NCBI GenBank assembly: GCA_009909035.1
Contig: JAAAOB010000156.1
Span: 1 to 64,000 of the forward strand
Direction of reading: 5' to 3'
Origin: Bacteroidota bacterium
GTDB taxonomy: Bacteria; Bacteroidota; Rhodothermia; Balneolales; Balneolaceae
Length of the DNA stretch: 64,000 nt
The notes under the pieces are model-generated. The model was not told the origin of the DNA, did no database searches, and was given only the letters and a program-made list of their open reading frames with translations. The position numbers were made by a program, and so were the translations under genes. Shown in pieces: positions 25,874 to 35,174 of this stretch (position 1 is the first letter of the stretch; the number at the start of each line of letters is the position of its first letter).

Positions 25874-26161
25874 ATGAGCAAGAAAAAAAGTGAAACATTT
25901 ACACTTATTGATGGCGTCTTTTCATTGGAGGATGCGAGAGAAATCCTGATGAACCTGATCCATCGAAAAATTCAGTATCATAATATTCAGAACCTGAGCT
26001 CATTGGAACGGAGGGGGGGTCATGACCCTGTCTCGCAGAACAGGATAAAAGAGCTTGAAAAGACGCGCCGTCAAATCCTGGAGATGCTCGAAGCGAACTC
26101 TTCAGATTCTGACCGGGAGGTGCAGGTAAATTCTGAGATAAATATTACGTTTAATGAGTGA
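25874..26161 (+). CDS. Small soluble protein of unknown function
   Basis: A 95-residue protein: TLIDGVFSLEDAREILMNLI, then a helical RKIQYHNIQNLSSLERRGG segment and a long charged helix. I do not assign a family, though the I-D-G-x-F-[ST]-x-E-[ED]-A-x-E-[IV]-L pattern looks familiar among Bacteroidota hypothetical proteins. No signal peptide, TM or cysteine. It sits between the mer genes and sbtA without evident coupling. Confidence 0.6.
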   Translation: MSKKKSETFTLIDGVFSLEDAREILMNLIHRKIQYHNIQNLSSLERRGGHDPVSQNRIKELEKTRRQILEMLEANSSDSDREVQVNSEINITFNE

Positions 26162-26225
26162 TTCCGAATCACTATCTACGGGGTACATTCAGACCTTCTA
26201 CTCTTAATTAAAATATTACGATCCT

Positions 26226-27188
26226 ATGGAACAGATCGCCGTACTGGCTTCTAATTTGTTATCGCCCATCATTCTACTGTTTGTTCTTGGCGTGTTTGCA
26301 TCCTTGATACGGAGCGACTTAAAGCTGCCGGACCCGGTCTACAACGTACTGGCCATCTACCTGCTATTGGCAATTGGACTAAAAGGCGGGGTGGAACTTA
26401 ATAAAACACCAATTGCAGAATTTATAGGCCCGGCCTTTATCACACTGGTGCTGGGAATATTAACCCCGATCACGGCCTATAATGTACTTCGGCGCCTCGG
26501 CCGGTTCGACCGGATCAACGCATCCGCTATCGCGGCGCACTACGGGTCCGTATCGGCTGTAACATTCATTGTGGCCATCAGCTTTGGTTCGATGAATGGT
26601 ATGGAGTCGGAAGGCTATATGCCGGCCCTTGTAGCTATTCTGGAGGTGCCCGCTATTGTTGTGGCACTAATGATCGCGTTTACCCGCGAAAAGCGGGCGG
26701 GATCATGGCAGAATGCCCTTCATGAAGTATTGGCTGGAAAAAGCGTGATTCTGCTGCTCGGCGGCCTCGTGATTGGATACATTGCCGGACCGGAACGGTT
26801 TGAGCCCATCACACCTTTTTTCGAGTCCGGTTTCCAGGGAGCACTCGGCCTGTTCTTGCTTGAAATGGGTGTAATTACGGCCCGCAGACTTGAAGGGCTC
26901 AAGGAAGTTGGGGGATTTTTGGTGGTCTTCGGGATTGTTTTACCGATCATTCACGGTATTATCGCGATATGGCTGGCAAGCTTTACCGGTCTGTCCGTTG
27001 CCGGTGCCGCTGTGCTCGGTGCCATGGTTTCCAGCGCCTCCTATATTGCCGCCCCGGCCGCCGTCCGTATTGCGCTTCCCGAGGCCAATCCAACGCTCTA
27101 TCTCACGGCCTCGCTCGGCATTACGTTTCCTTTTAACATTACATTGGGAATCCCCATATATTACGCTTTTGCCCAATGGCTCTACTAA
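26226..27188 (+). CDS. sbtA: SbtA-family sodium-dependent bicarbonate permease
   Basis: A 320-residue membrane protein with about ten TM helices in two inverted halves. Family landmarks: YLLLAIGLKGGVELNKT in the first half, FDRINASAIAAHYGSVSAVT (substrate-site region), and GAMVSSASYIAAPAAVR in the second. SbtA imports HCO3- with Na+ in cyanobacteria; homologues in heterotrophs are thought to supply anaplerotic carboxylation. It is followed 39 bp later by an SbtB-like PII gene, the usual regulatory partner. Confidence 0.9.
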   Translation: MEQIAVLASNLLSPIILLFVLGVFASLIRSDLKLPDPVYNVLAIYLLLAIGLKGGVELNKTPIAEFIGPAFITLVLGILTPITAYNVLRRLGRFDRINASAIAAHYGSVSAVTFIVAISFGSMNGMESEGYMPALVAILEVPAIVVALMIAFTREKRAGSWQNALHEVLAGKSVILLLGGLVIGYIAGPERFEPITPFFESGFQGALGLFLLEMGVITARRLEGLKEVGGFLVVFGIVLPIIHGIIAIWLASFTGLSVAGAAVLGAMVSSASYIAAPAAVRIALPEANPTLYLTASLGITFPFNITLGIPIYYAFAQWLY

Positions 27189-27227
27189 TACCCAAAACCG
27201 GTAATTAACCGAAGATTTAGACTCGAT

Positions 27228-27530
27228 ATGAAAACAACAACGCTAAAACTTGTTACGATTGTAACGGAGAGGATACTGGAAGACCGGTTGCTTCGAACCA
27301 TCACGGATCTCGGGGCGAAAGGCTACACGCTTACCCAGGCTACTGGAAAAGGGTCGCGCGGAGTGCGCGCCAGTGAGTGGGAAGGGCCTGATACACGAAT
27401 TGAAATCCTCGTTAGCAAAACGGTGGCCGACAAAATTGTGGAGCATATTGCCAGCGACTTTTTCGAACACTATGCGGTTATTGTTTATGTACAAGATGCG
27501 GAAGTTGTCCGGGGTGACAAATATATTTAG
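27228..27530 (+). CDS. sbtB: SbtB-like PII signal protein
   Basis: A 100-residue PII-fold protein: LVTIVTERILEDRLLRTITD (beta1-alpha1), TGKGSRGVRASEWEGPDTRI (T-loop region), IEILVSKTVADKIVEHIASD and VIVYVQDAEVVRGDKYI. The nucleotide-binding GKGS[RQ]G turn is kept. The C-terminal CGPDGC redox loop of cyanobacterial SbtB is absent. It probably binds adenine nucleotides and gates SbtA. Its position directly after sbtA is the main evidence for the partner. Confidence 0.85.
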   Translation: MKTTTLKLVTIVTERILEDRLLRTITDLGAKGYTLTQATGKGSRGVRASEWEGPDTRIEILVSKTVADKIVEHIASDFFEHYAVIVYVQDAEVVRGDKYI

Positions 27531-27681
27531 AGAAATTAGTAAGCCGTCGTCTCTTCTTTTTCTTGATCTGCTGAGACCATCTGCCAGCTATGAGCCTGTG
27601 GCGGGCAGCAATTTCGGGAGCTTATCTCCCTGTTGGTCATAATCAACCTATGGGCACATCACCGGCGGGCGGGAGCCTGCA

Positions 27682-28023
27682 TTAGAAAGCTTCACTTATC
27701 TTTAGCTCGTAAATATAGGCTTCAACAACACGTCCGTCACGGAGTGTTACATCCGTAGCAACCCGCTGGTACTCACGGCCTTCAAATCTGTCGATGGCAT
27801 CCCAGTGCTTCGGCAGCTCATCGGATGTAAACAGATATCCCTCAACCGGGCCCTTGGATTTGTCAAGAATTACGCCGGGGTAGCTCATTCCGGTATCTGG
27901 GCCGGGTTTTAGAAGGTGTCCATGTACGATTGCTTCTTCCCAGGTTCCCTCGATCGAGCGGACTATATCATGGTTGGGTTCCCCGGGTTTTAATGTTCCA
28001 TAAACAAAGAGTCTGTCAGGCAT
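27682..28023 (-). CDS. Gamma-glutamylcyclotransferase (AIG2/GGACT-like) fold protein
   Basis: A 113-residue protein with the opening LFVYGTLKPGEPNH (the YGTL/YGSN substrate loop), the turn SYPGVILDKSKGPVEGYLF, and the acidic segment AIDRFEGREYQR with the conserved catalytic Glu (D-x-[FY]-E-[GE]-x-x-Y-x-R). Such enzymes cyclise gamma-glutamyl amines or peptides to 5-oxoproline; the exact substrate cannot be told. It stands alone, convergent with sbtB. Confidence 0.85.
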   Translation of the reverse strand: MPDRLFVYGTLKPGEPNHDIVRSIEGTWEEAIVHGHLLKPGPDTGMSYPGVILDKSKGPVEGYLFTSDELPKHWDAIDRFEGREYQRVATDVTLRDGRVVEAYIYELKISEAF

Positions 28024-28275
28024 AGGCTGTCAGTAAAATTCTTGAAAATTGCACCTAATCAGGTGGTTTGAACAACGGTTGGAATGTCTATAAATAAAGA
28101 TGCATCGGTAAATTTCCAACCTTTGGGCATAGCCGATCTGCTATTATTTAAATAGCGGTGATTTTTCGAAGCTTTTACACAGGAAAACAGTCTTAATAAT
28201 GGATGAATTCATATATTGGCGGGCGTATTTGAATAAACTCGGATTAACTGACGGTAAAGGGTAGCATGGAAAAAA

Positions 28276-29459
28276 GTGCTTACGGTAGGTATAGTAGCAA
28301 ATGAATTTTTTGACACAAAGTTTGGCCGTGTAGGCGGTTTTGGATGGGCAGCCAAATGTGCGGCCGATGTGCTTTTAAATCACCCGTCCAGTCACGCAGA
28401 GGTCTGTTACATTACACCGGGAGAATTTGACGGAGCAGATAGCAAACGCACAGTTTCAGGGGAATTCCACTCTATTCTATTCACGAGAACCGGGTGCAAA
28501 AACTGCTGCAGGCGATTCGGGTGAGTGCTGACATACTCCTGACGATCGACTTTCGAGGTAGTTACGGAAGCGTATTCAAGGCCCTGCCGTTTACACCCAT
28601 CATAACGTGGGTGAGGGATCCGCGAACTACGGCTGATATTGAAAAAGTACAGTCATTACAATTGCCCGGCCGGGAGAATGTTAAGCCGGCAGGCATTGAC
28701 GCGGTATCAACCCAGGGCTTATCGTCATACAGTTCGTTTTCGTTCAACAAACGGGTGACACTTGCCAACAAAATGCCGCATTTGAAGAAAACCAATCACG
28801 AGGTATACCATCTTCCGTGCTCCGACTGGGTGCTGCCAAATCCATCGGTCGTGGATTACTCATCCGTGGAGATTAGTAAATCTGATAAACCGAGCGTGGT
28901 AACCATCGGCCGGCTCGACCCGATCAAGCGGCCGTGGCTCTTTACGGAACTGGCCCGTAAACTCCCCGATGTTGATTTCCTGATGCTGGGAAAAAGTCAT
29001 TTTGAAGTATCTGAAGGTGGATGGGAGGCAGAACATATACCGGAAAATCTCAAGCTTTTAGGTCATGTTACCGGCACTGAAAAGCACAAGATTCTATCTG
29101 CCGCCTGGGTATTTGTGAATACCTCGATTCATGAAGAGACCCCGGTATCGGTATTTGAAGCGCTTGCCTATGAAACACCTGTAGTCAGTTACGAAGATTG
29201 GGGCGGGATTGTAAATCGATACGGAATCTCGATCGGCCAGCATCGGGGGACGGGACTGGAAGGGATGGAAGATCTTGAATGCGCCCTGAAAAAGCTCCTG
29301 GATCATGAAGAACTTCGTATCAGCTGTGGAAAGGCAGGGAGGGAATACGTTGAACAAACACATAATGACAGGGAGTTTCTAAAGGCGTTTCAATCTATTT
29401 GTCTTCATGCGGGTGTGAAGAGAGCAAATAAGGCATTTGATCTTGAACATCCGGGATAA
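28276..29459 (+). pseudogene. GT-B glycosyltransferase (family 4-like) interrupted by a frameshift
   Basis: Two overlapping ORFs make one protein. The first gives LTVGIVANEFFDTKFGRVGG, with the glycine-rich N-terminus of a GT-B enzyme. The second continues HSFRGIPLYSIHENRVQKLL and carries the donor-binding half: TIGRLDPIKRPWLFTELARK, then KLLGHVTG and the E-x7-E-like EETPVSVFEALAYETPVVSY. A TAG at 28440-28442 closes the second frame upstream, so a 1-base shift must lie between it and about 28490. The apparent GTG start at 28276 would become an ATG start (MEKVLTVG) if one A of the preceding A-run were missing. Either a pseudogene or assembly error. Confidence 0.75.
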
Positions 29460-29541
29460 TTCCTCCTTCTGATCTTGTGGCGAAACGAGCCTGCACCGCA
29501 TAGTGTTATGAAGTCTGCTAGTTCAGTTTAACACGAAGTTT

Positions 29542-30492
29542 ATGGGCCAAAAAATGAAGGCAGTCTACTACGAACAATTTGGTGATCTGAATCAACTAAT
29601 AACAGGCGAACTGGACAAGCCGGAGCCGGGGGAAGGCGAGATACTTTTGAAAATGAAATCGGCCGGGGTGAACCCGGTGGATGCAGCCGTAGCGCGGGGT
29701 ATGCTGAAAGATGTCATTCCCACTGAGTTCCCGGTGGTTCCCGGATGGGATGTTGCGGGTATCGTGGAAGAGCGGGGTCATGCCGCCCGGCGGTTTGAAA
29801 ATGGAGATGAAGTGTATGCGTATGCGCGTCGGCCGGTTATTCAACACGGCACGTTTGCCGAGTATATTTCCCTTCCGGAAAATTACCTGGCGCACCGCCC
29901 GCAAAGCGTATCAATAAAGGAAGCAGGCGGAATTCCTCTGGTAGGATTAACCGCCTATCAATCCCTGTTTGACGCCGGATCTCTGAAAGAGGGAGAGACA
30001 CTGCTGATTCTCGGAGCATCTGGAGGCGTCGGGTCAGTGGCCATCCAGCTTGCCAAAAATGTTGGGGCAACGGTTATCGGTGTGGCGAGCGAGAAAAATC
30101 ATGAGTACATGCAGGATCTTGGCGCCGATAAAGTGATCGATTACAGTAGTGGCGATGTAGGGGAAAGGCTTCGTGAAATCGCTCCGGGTGGTGTAGATAT
30201 GATTTTTCACTGCTCACGCGGGGATTCTCTGAACCAAAGCAAAACAACGTTGAAACCGAGCGGCCGGTTAATTTCGATCACAAATAGTGAGCCGGACGTT
30301 CCGGAGGGTGTCATGTTTCAATACGTATTTGTTGAACCAAACGCGCAGCAGTTGGATCATCTGCGGCAGCTGGCGGATGAAGGAAATCTGACCCTTCCCG
30401 TGACCGAAACATACAGCCTTGACGAGGCGGGCGCGGCCCTTCGAGACATTGAATCACTGCATACTCGCGGAAAACGAGTGATTACTCCGTAA
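29542..30492 (+). CDS. Zinc-less MDR-type NADP-dependent quinone oxidoreductase
   Basis: A 316-residue medium-chain reductase: GroES-like N-terminal domain (MKAVYYEQFGDLNQL, GVNPVDAAVARG, FPVVPGWDVAGIV), then the Rossmann domain with LLILGASGGVGSVAIQLAKN (GxGxxG-type) and LGADKVIDYSS. No catalytic zinc Cys/His set is visible, as in quinone oxidoreductases of the QOR/zeta-crystallin type. A second Met at 29554 aligns with the family start and may be the true one. Monocistronic; substrate unknown. Confidence 0.88.
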   Translation: MGQKMKAVYYEQFGDLNQLITGELDKPEPGEGEILLKMKSAGVNPVDAAVARGMLKDVIPTEFPVVPGWDVAGIVEERGHAARRFENGDEVYAYARRPVIQHGTFAEYISLPENYLAHRPQSVSIKEAGGIPLVGLTAYQSLFDAGSLKEGETLLILGASGGVGSVAIQLAKNVGATVIGVASEKNHEYMQDLGADKVIDYSSGDVGERLREIAPGGVDMIFHCSRGDSLNQSKTTLKPSGRLISITNSEPDVPEGVMFQYVFVEPNAQQLDHLRQLADEGNLTLPVTETYSLDEAGAALRDIESLHTRGKRVITP

Positions 30493-30623
30493 GAGCTCAA
30501 CATTTTTAAATCCTCGGTTGATTATTGCGATTCTTCAATGCCGGTCACACTATTGATATGGTTGCGTGAAATTGTTGTGATGAATAGCAGAGACGGGGTC
30601 TGTAGTCTTCAGAAAAAAGACTC

Positions 30624-31292
30624 ATGAAGCATCTGCTCAAAATCGCGGTAGTCGTTATTTCCCTGCTATTTAACTCTGCCTGCTCCGACTCATCTACAGG
30701 TACGGCTGATGATGGCGGCACGCTAACGATTGATCTCAATATTCATTTGATGGAATCGGACCGGTCTGATAATCTTACCGCCACATTATCAGATGATGAT
30801 ATCGATCTGTTGATTCGCGGCGTAAATGAGATCTGGTCCCAAGCTTCTATTCAGTGGACGGTGTCGGATATTTCCAGGGTGGAGGCGCTCAATGCAGAAG
30901 AATTTGAACGCATGATGAACGGTGAGAGGCCACCCAGCCCGGCTCTGTTCAGAAGTGTCATACCCGGTCAAAGCGCCTCTCCTGCAGAGTGGGATCTGTT
31001 TATAATTCATGATCTTGGTGGTGTCGTTGGAGGAATCTACTTCCCTCAGCAGGCGGCCATTCTGCAGCCGGAGGTCGATCCCAGCCGTCAGGCTCTCTTT
31101 GAGGGAGGCTTGATCCGCATCACGGCTCATGAACTTGGACATTCCCTCAGTTTGGGTCACGTGCCATGCGAGTCGCCCGGCAATCTAATGGCACCGGGAT
31201 GCCGCGTGGGAGACCGGGCTCTGCTTAATGACGAACAAATTGAAACCGCCCGTTCGGTTGCCCGTAACGGAGCTCCATACGATGGTAGTTAA
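30624..31292 (+). CDS. Metzincin-like metalloprotease lipoprotein
   Basis: A 222-residue protein with a lipoprotein signal (FNSAC, then an acidic Ser/Thr-rich stretch). The zinc motif HELGHSLSLGH (HExxHxxGxxH) near residue 172 is followed by NLMAPG, the Met-turn typical of metzincins. The N-terminal part resembles the core of matrixin/archaemetzincin-type domains (VNEIWSQASIQWTV, DLFIIHDL). It is small and lacks a visible propeptide. Likely a surface- or periplasm-anchored protease; substrate unknown. No partner genes adjacent. Confidence 0.82.
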   Translation: MKHLLKIAVVVISLLFNSACSDSSTGTADDGGTLTIDLNIHLMESDRSDNLTATLSDDDIDLLIRGVNEIWSQASIQWTVSDISRVEALNAEEFERMMNGERPPSPALFRSVIPGQSASPAEWDLFIIHDLGGVVGGIYFPQQAAILQPEVDPSRQALFEGGLIRITAHELGHSLSLGHVPCESPGNLMAPGCRVGDRALLNDEQIETARSVARNGAPYDGS

Positions 31293-31627
31293 AAGATAGA
31301 TAGACATGAGCCAACCTGTTGCATGAACAGATCTCCCGCGGGACTCACATGCAGAACGTCAATTCACTCACCGGTTTAGGTTTCGAAAATCCATCGGCCT
31401 AAACCCGCATTTCACAGGCCCCGTAAGAACGAATGATGCTACGCGAGGGAGGAGTATGAGAAACACCTGTAATTGCTGTATACGGTATTCAACACTCAGA
31501 ACGGATGTGTTATCCCGATTAAAAGGGTTTTAGCGAGAGATCCATGAAATCGTAAACAAAGATTGGATTCGTAGATTTAAAATGATAGTTTTGACTGACG
31601 TTCAAATTTTGACCATTAGTCATAGAA
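31293..31627. other. Spacer with a hairpin and possible TetR control region
   Basis: About 335 bases without a gene. GGTTTAGG (31373-31380) and CCTAAACC (31398-31405) form a hairpin that could end the metzincin transcript, although no T-run follows. The last 40 bases before the TetR gene hold TTGACTGACGTTCAAA. Confidence 0.45.
31590..31624 (+). promoter_or_regulatory. Possible TetR operator / promoter before the efflux operon
   Basis: TTTGACTGACGTTCAAATTT just before the regulator gene contains a dyad-like GACTGACGTTC core and TGAC...GTCA symmetry. It resembles operators of TetR regulators controlling multidrug pumps (TGACTGA-type). TTGACT could also be a -35 element. Based on sequence resemblance only. 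Confidence 0.35.
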
Positions 31628-32284
31628 GTGGAAAAACGTAGCAGAAAAGAAGAGGAGCGAATCCGGCGGCGAAATCATATATTGGATGCCGCAGAACAGA
31701 TTATTTCTGATGTTGGGTTTGAAAGTACAACAATAGACCAGATTGCAGAGCGTGCGGAGGTTGGAAAAGGAACGCTCTATCTGCACTTTAAGAGTAAATC
31801 GTCTATTTATGTGGCGATTTGTGAACGAGGGTCGGCAATGTTGAATGAACGGATGGCCAGGGTGCTGACCCGGGACATGAAAGGCCTTGACATGGTGAAG
31901 GAGATCGGGAATACATATCTTCGTTTCGTGAGAGAAAACCCACAATATTTTTATGCATTTAACTATTATGAGGGAATTCTTGCGGATGATGAGGTTCGCT
32001 CGAGTGACATTGCTGAAAAATGCGAAGAAAATGCCAGGGAGGGGATGACCTACATCGTACGTGCTCTCCAGGTAGGCATGCAGGACGGGTCGATTGATGA
32101 TTCGTACGATCCAAACCAGCTTGGTGTTATGATTTGGGGAGCGTCCAGGGGTGTAATTAGCATCGCATTCCTGAAGCAGCAAGGCCATCATAAGAAAATC
32201 CTGGAAAGTGCAGACATTGATCTTGATACGCTGATCGGAGGATTCATACAGCTGGTTGGCAGCGGAATTTCCAGGCGTGACTAA
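31628..32284 (+). CDS. TetR-family regulator of the RND efflux operon
   Basis: A 218-residue protein starting with GTG. The N-terminal HTH (about 10-60) reads ILDAAEQIISDVGFESTTID then QIAERAEVGKGTLYLHFKSK, the TetR consensus. The ligand-binding helices are divergent, as usual. It is first in a co-directional set with TolC, adaptor and RND permease genes (66 bp to TolC), so it most likely represses this pump and is released by an effector. Confidence 0.9.
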   Translation: MEKRSRKEEERIRRRNHILDAAEQIISDVGFESTTIDQIAERAEVGKGTLYLHFKSKSSIYVAICERGSAMLNERMARVLTRDMKGLDMVKEIGNTYLRFVRENPQYFYAFNYYEGILADDEVRSSDIAEKCEENAREGMTYIVRALQVGMQDGSIDDSYDPNQLGVMIWGASRGVISIAFLKQQGHHKKILESADIDLDTLIGGFIQLVGSGISRRD

Positions 32285-32349
32285 TAGTCATAAATAACGT
32301 ACTGCATGAATAAAAAGATCCACAAACGATATACAATTTCTATAAATAA

Positions 32350-33972
32350 ATGGACACTATTCTACTCAACGTACTGAACCAAGTCATCCGCTCGCCATTG
32401 AGTACTGTTTTGGGGGTGTTTGCATTATTTCTTCTGCCCGGCGGCAGTATACAGGCTCAAGACTCCGGCATTACAGAGGGCGAAGAGGAGATAACCATCA
32501 CGGTTGATGAGGCTGTACAAATTGCGCTTGTCAACAACCACATGCTTCGGCGCGGAATGCTGAATCTTGATGTGGCGGAGACACAGATCAGGGAAGCATG
32601 GGGGACCGTATACCCACAGGTCAGCGGAACCGGCCAGTACACGCGAAATTTAAAAACACCGAATCCCTTTGCGGGATCGGATGCGGGTGGACTCTTTGAT
32701 ACGATAGGTGCCATCGAATGGCTGGCATTTAACGAGGGGGCAAGAACAGATGGTAACCAGAATACCGAACCGATCCCGTTCGATGAATTTTTGCAAAGGC
32801 AGCGGGAGGGATATAACGAAGCGGGAATCTCTCCGCCGGGTGCAAGCGGAGACAATCCGTTTAATGTAGAAAACCAGCTGAACTTCGGGCTTTCAATTTC
32901 ACAGACTCTCTATAATGGTGCGGCATTTGCGGCAATCCGCGGTGCGCAGCAGCTGCGGGATGTCAGTGAAGATGGGTACCAGCGGCAGCGACAAGAGGTT
33001 GCCAATAATATTCGATCGGCCTTCTATAGCACACTGCTCGCGGTTGAGTCGGTGGATGTTCTGCGCAAAAGCGTGCAGCGGTTGAGGGCAACAGCGGATG
33101 AAACGGCAAAATCCGTGGAAGCGGGCGTTGCATCCAAATTCGACCGCGTAAGTGCTGAAGTGGAACTTGTAAATTTAGAAACGGATTTGATCGAGGCTGA
33201 AAACCGCGCGGACCTTGCGGTCAAAAACCTGGCGCTGCAACTCGGTATCTCCCCGCAGAGGAAACTGGACCTGAGAGGATCCCTCGATGCCGACGCCGTA
33301 TCGCCCGGGGAGTACCTGGACCCTGATGCTGCCTATAATGTTGCACTGGAGCAGCGATCCGACCTGGACCAGGCACGAGGTTCTATCGAGCTCCAAAAGA
33401 TAGAGCGTGAAATCACGCAGTCGCAGTATCTGCCGTCAGTAAATGCATTTGCCAATGCATCATACATTGGATCTGTACCGGATAACCGCACCTCCGTTTC
33501 GCGGGTCGAAGGCGAAAGTTTTGAGTTCACCTCTGCGGAACGCGGATTTTTTGATGATTCATTCTGGGATCCCGCAGTTGCAGTGGGAATACAGCTCAGC
33601 TGGAATATTTTTGACGGGTTCCAGCGAAGGGCCCAGCTTCAACGAAATAAGATTGAAATCAGGCAAAGTTCAATTGACCTTGAATTCAGTAAAAATGCCG
33701 TATACCTGGAAATCGAGGAGGCGATACAGAATCTTGAAGCCGCTATGAAGCGCATACAGAGTCAGCAGCGCAATCTTGAACAAGCGGAGCTGAACTACGA
33801 ACACTCCGTCAGTCGCCTGCGCGAGGGTGTTGGCACAGCACTGGAAGAGCGCCAGGCATCCTCATTGTTAGATCAAAGTAAACTGAATTATCTGTCGGCT
33901 GTCCATGACTACCTGATTGCCCAAAGCCAGTACAGAGCCGCTATAGGTGAACCAATAATTAATGACCAGTAA
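32350..33972 (+). CDS. TolC-family outer-membrane efflux channel
   Basis: A 540-residue protein with a signal peptide ending near SIQAQDSG and two TolC-type repeats of long coiled-coil helices with short beta strands. Typical segments are VDEAVQIALVNNHMLRRGML at the start and AQLQRNKIEIRQSSIDLEFS, NYEHSVSRLREGVGTALEER in the second half. It forms a trimeric exit duct through the outer membrane. It overlaps the adaptor gene by 11 bp, showing coupled expression. Confidence 0.92.
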   Translation: MDTILLNVLNQVIRSPLSTVLGVFALFLLPGGSIQAQDSGITEGEEEITITVDEAVQIALVNNHMLRRGMLNLDVAETQIREAWGTVYPQVSGTGQYTRNLKTPNPFAGSDAGGLFDTIGAIEWLAFNEGARTDGNQNTEPIPFDEFLQRQREGYNEAGISPPGASGDNPFNVENQLNFGLSISQTLYNGAAFAAIRGAQQLRDVSEDGYQRQRQEVANNIRSAFYSTLLAVESVDVLRKSVQRLRATADETAKSVEAGVASKFDRVSAEVELVNLETDLIEAENRADLAVKNLALQLGISPQRKLDLRGSLDADAVSPGEYLDPDAAYNVALEQRSDLDQARGSIELQKIEREITQSQYLPSVNAFANASYIGSVPDNRTSVSRVEGESFEFTSAERGFFDDSFWDPAVAVGIQLSWNIFDGFQRRAQLQRNKIEIRQSSIDLEFSKNAVYLEIEEAIQNLEAAMKRIQSQQRNLEQAELNYEHSVSRLREGVGTALEERQASSLLDQSKLNYLSAVHDYLIAQSQYRAAIGEPIINDQ

Positions 33973-35104
33973 TCCAAAACCGATGGTAATAAACCAACAA
34001 TATAGACCCAGACTATTTTTTGTTCTGCTGATCACCGTTCTGCTGGCAGGATGCAGCGGAGAAGAGGAACAGAGCATACAGGAAGAGGCCGCACGGCTTG
34101 TAGCTGTAGAAACGATTACGCTAAAGCCGGATCAATTTAGTGATTATATCCGCATAACCGGAACGGTGGAAGCTATTGAGGATGCCGTAGTATCAGCTGA
34201 ATCGCAGGGCCGAATTCAGCAGATTGCCGATCGGGGAGCTCGAATTGAGAAGGGGGAACCCATTGCGCAGCTCGACGACAGGCTGATACGGTCGCAGTAC
34301 AATGCGGCAAAAACCAACTTCCGCCTTGCTCAGAATACGTTTGAACGGCTCAAACCCCTGCACGCCGATTCTATCATCAGTACACAGGATTTTGACAACG
34401 CAAGAGCTCAGCGCGACCAGGCAGAGGCTCAGCTTGAACAGGCCGAAAAACAGCTTGAGGATTCTGAAATCAAAGCTCCGTTCAGTGGCCGGGTGGAAGA
34501 GCGGTTTATAGATAACGGCGAGCTAATCAGCCCGGGCATGCCGGTCGTACGGCTTGTGAATACGGATCGTATCCGTGTACTGGCGGGAATTCCCGAGAGA
34601 TACTCCGGTGAAATCACGGAGGGAACAGAGACGGAAATTCATCTTGACGATGCCACGAACAGTACCTTGCAGAGCACCATTACCTACGCGGGTAATGTGA
34701 TTGACCCGGATACAAGGACCTACACGGTGGAGATTGAATTTGCCAATCCGGACCGGCTGGTTAAACCGGATATGGTTGTGGACCTGAGGGTAAAGCGCCG
34801 CCAGCTTGAACAGGCGATCATTATTCCGCGCACGGCTGTGCTTCGCAGCCAGGATGGGGTGCATGTTTTTAGTGCAGTAGAGAACGGGGGGGAGAAATTC
34901 GCCCGGCTTACGGAGATAGAAACCGGTGAAACATCAGGCGCCCTGGTCGAGGTTGTAGGCGGATTGCAGGAGGATCATGAGATTGTAATATCAGGTCTTA
35001 GCAATCTGAATGACGGCGACAGGCTCAATATTCTGAACAACGAAACCAGTATCGTGAGGGCCGAAAAGCTCTCGAATGCAGATCGCCCGTTTGTGTCGTA
35101 CTAA
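33962..35104 (+). CDS. RND efflux periplasmic adaptor (membrane fusion protein)
   Basis: A 380-residue lipoprotein; the lipobox is LLAGC. Then come the barrel-sandwich half (GRIQQIADRGARIEKGEPIA), the coiled-coil hairpin (DNARAQRDQAEAQLEQAEKQ), the second lipoyl half (IKAPFSGRVEERFIDNGELI) and beta-barrel and membrane-proximal domains (IIIPRTAVLRSQDGVHVFSA). It bridges the RND pump and TolC. The start may be the second Met at 33983, which places the hydrophobic segment nearer the N-terminus. It is 70 bp before the RND gene. Confidence 0.92.
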   Translation: MTSNPKPMVINQQYRPRLFFVLLITVLLAGCSGEEEQSIQEEAARLVAVETITLKPDQFSDYIRITGTVEAIEDAVVSAESQGRIQQIADRGARIEKGEPIAQLDDRLIRSQYNAAKTNFRLAQNTFERLKPLHADSIISTQDFDNARAQRDQAEAQLEQAEKQLEDSEIKAPFSGRVEERFIDNGELISPGMPVVRLVNTDRIRVLAGIPERYSGEITEGTETEIHLDDATNSTLQSTITYAGNVIDPDTRTYTVEIEFANPDRLVKPDMVVDLRVKRRQLEQAIIIPRTAVLRSQDGVHVFSAVENGGEKFARLTEIETGETSGALVEVVGGLQEDHEIVISGLSNLNDGDRLNILNNETSIVRAEKLSNADRPFVSY

Positions 35105-35174
35105 AAACACGTAGACCGGCGGTGACCACCGAAATCATATCATTTGTAGGGATGAAAAGAGGACTTTATTAGAG

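Noticed and set aside
31616-32191. 191-codon minus-strand ORF
   Set aside because: Shadow of the TetR regulator, whose HTH is clear.
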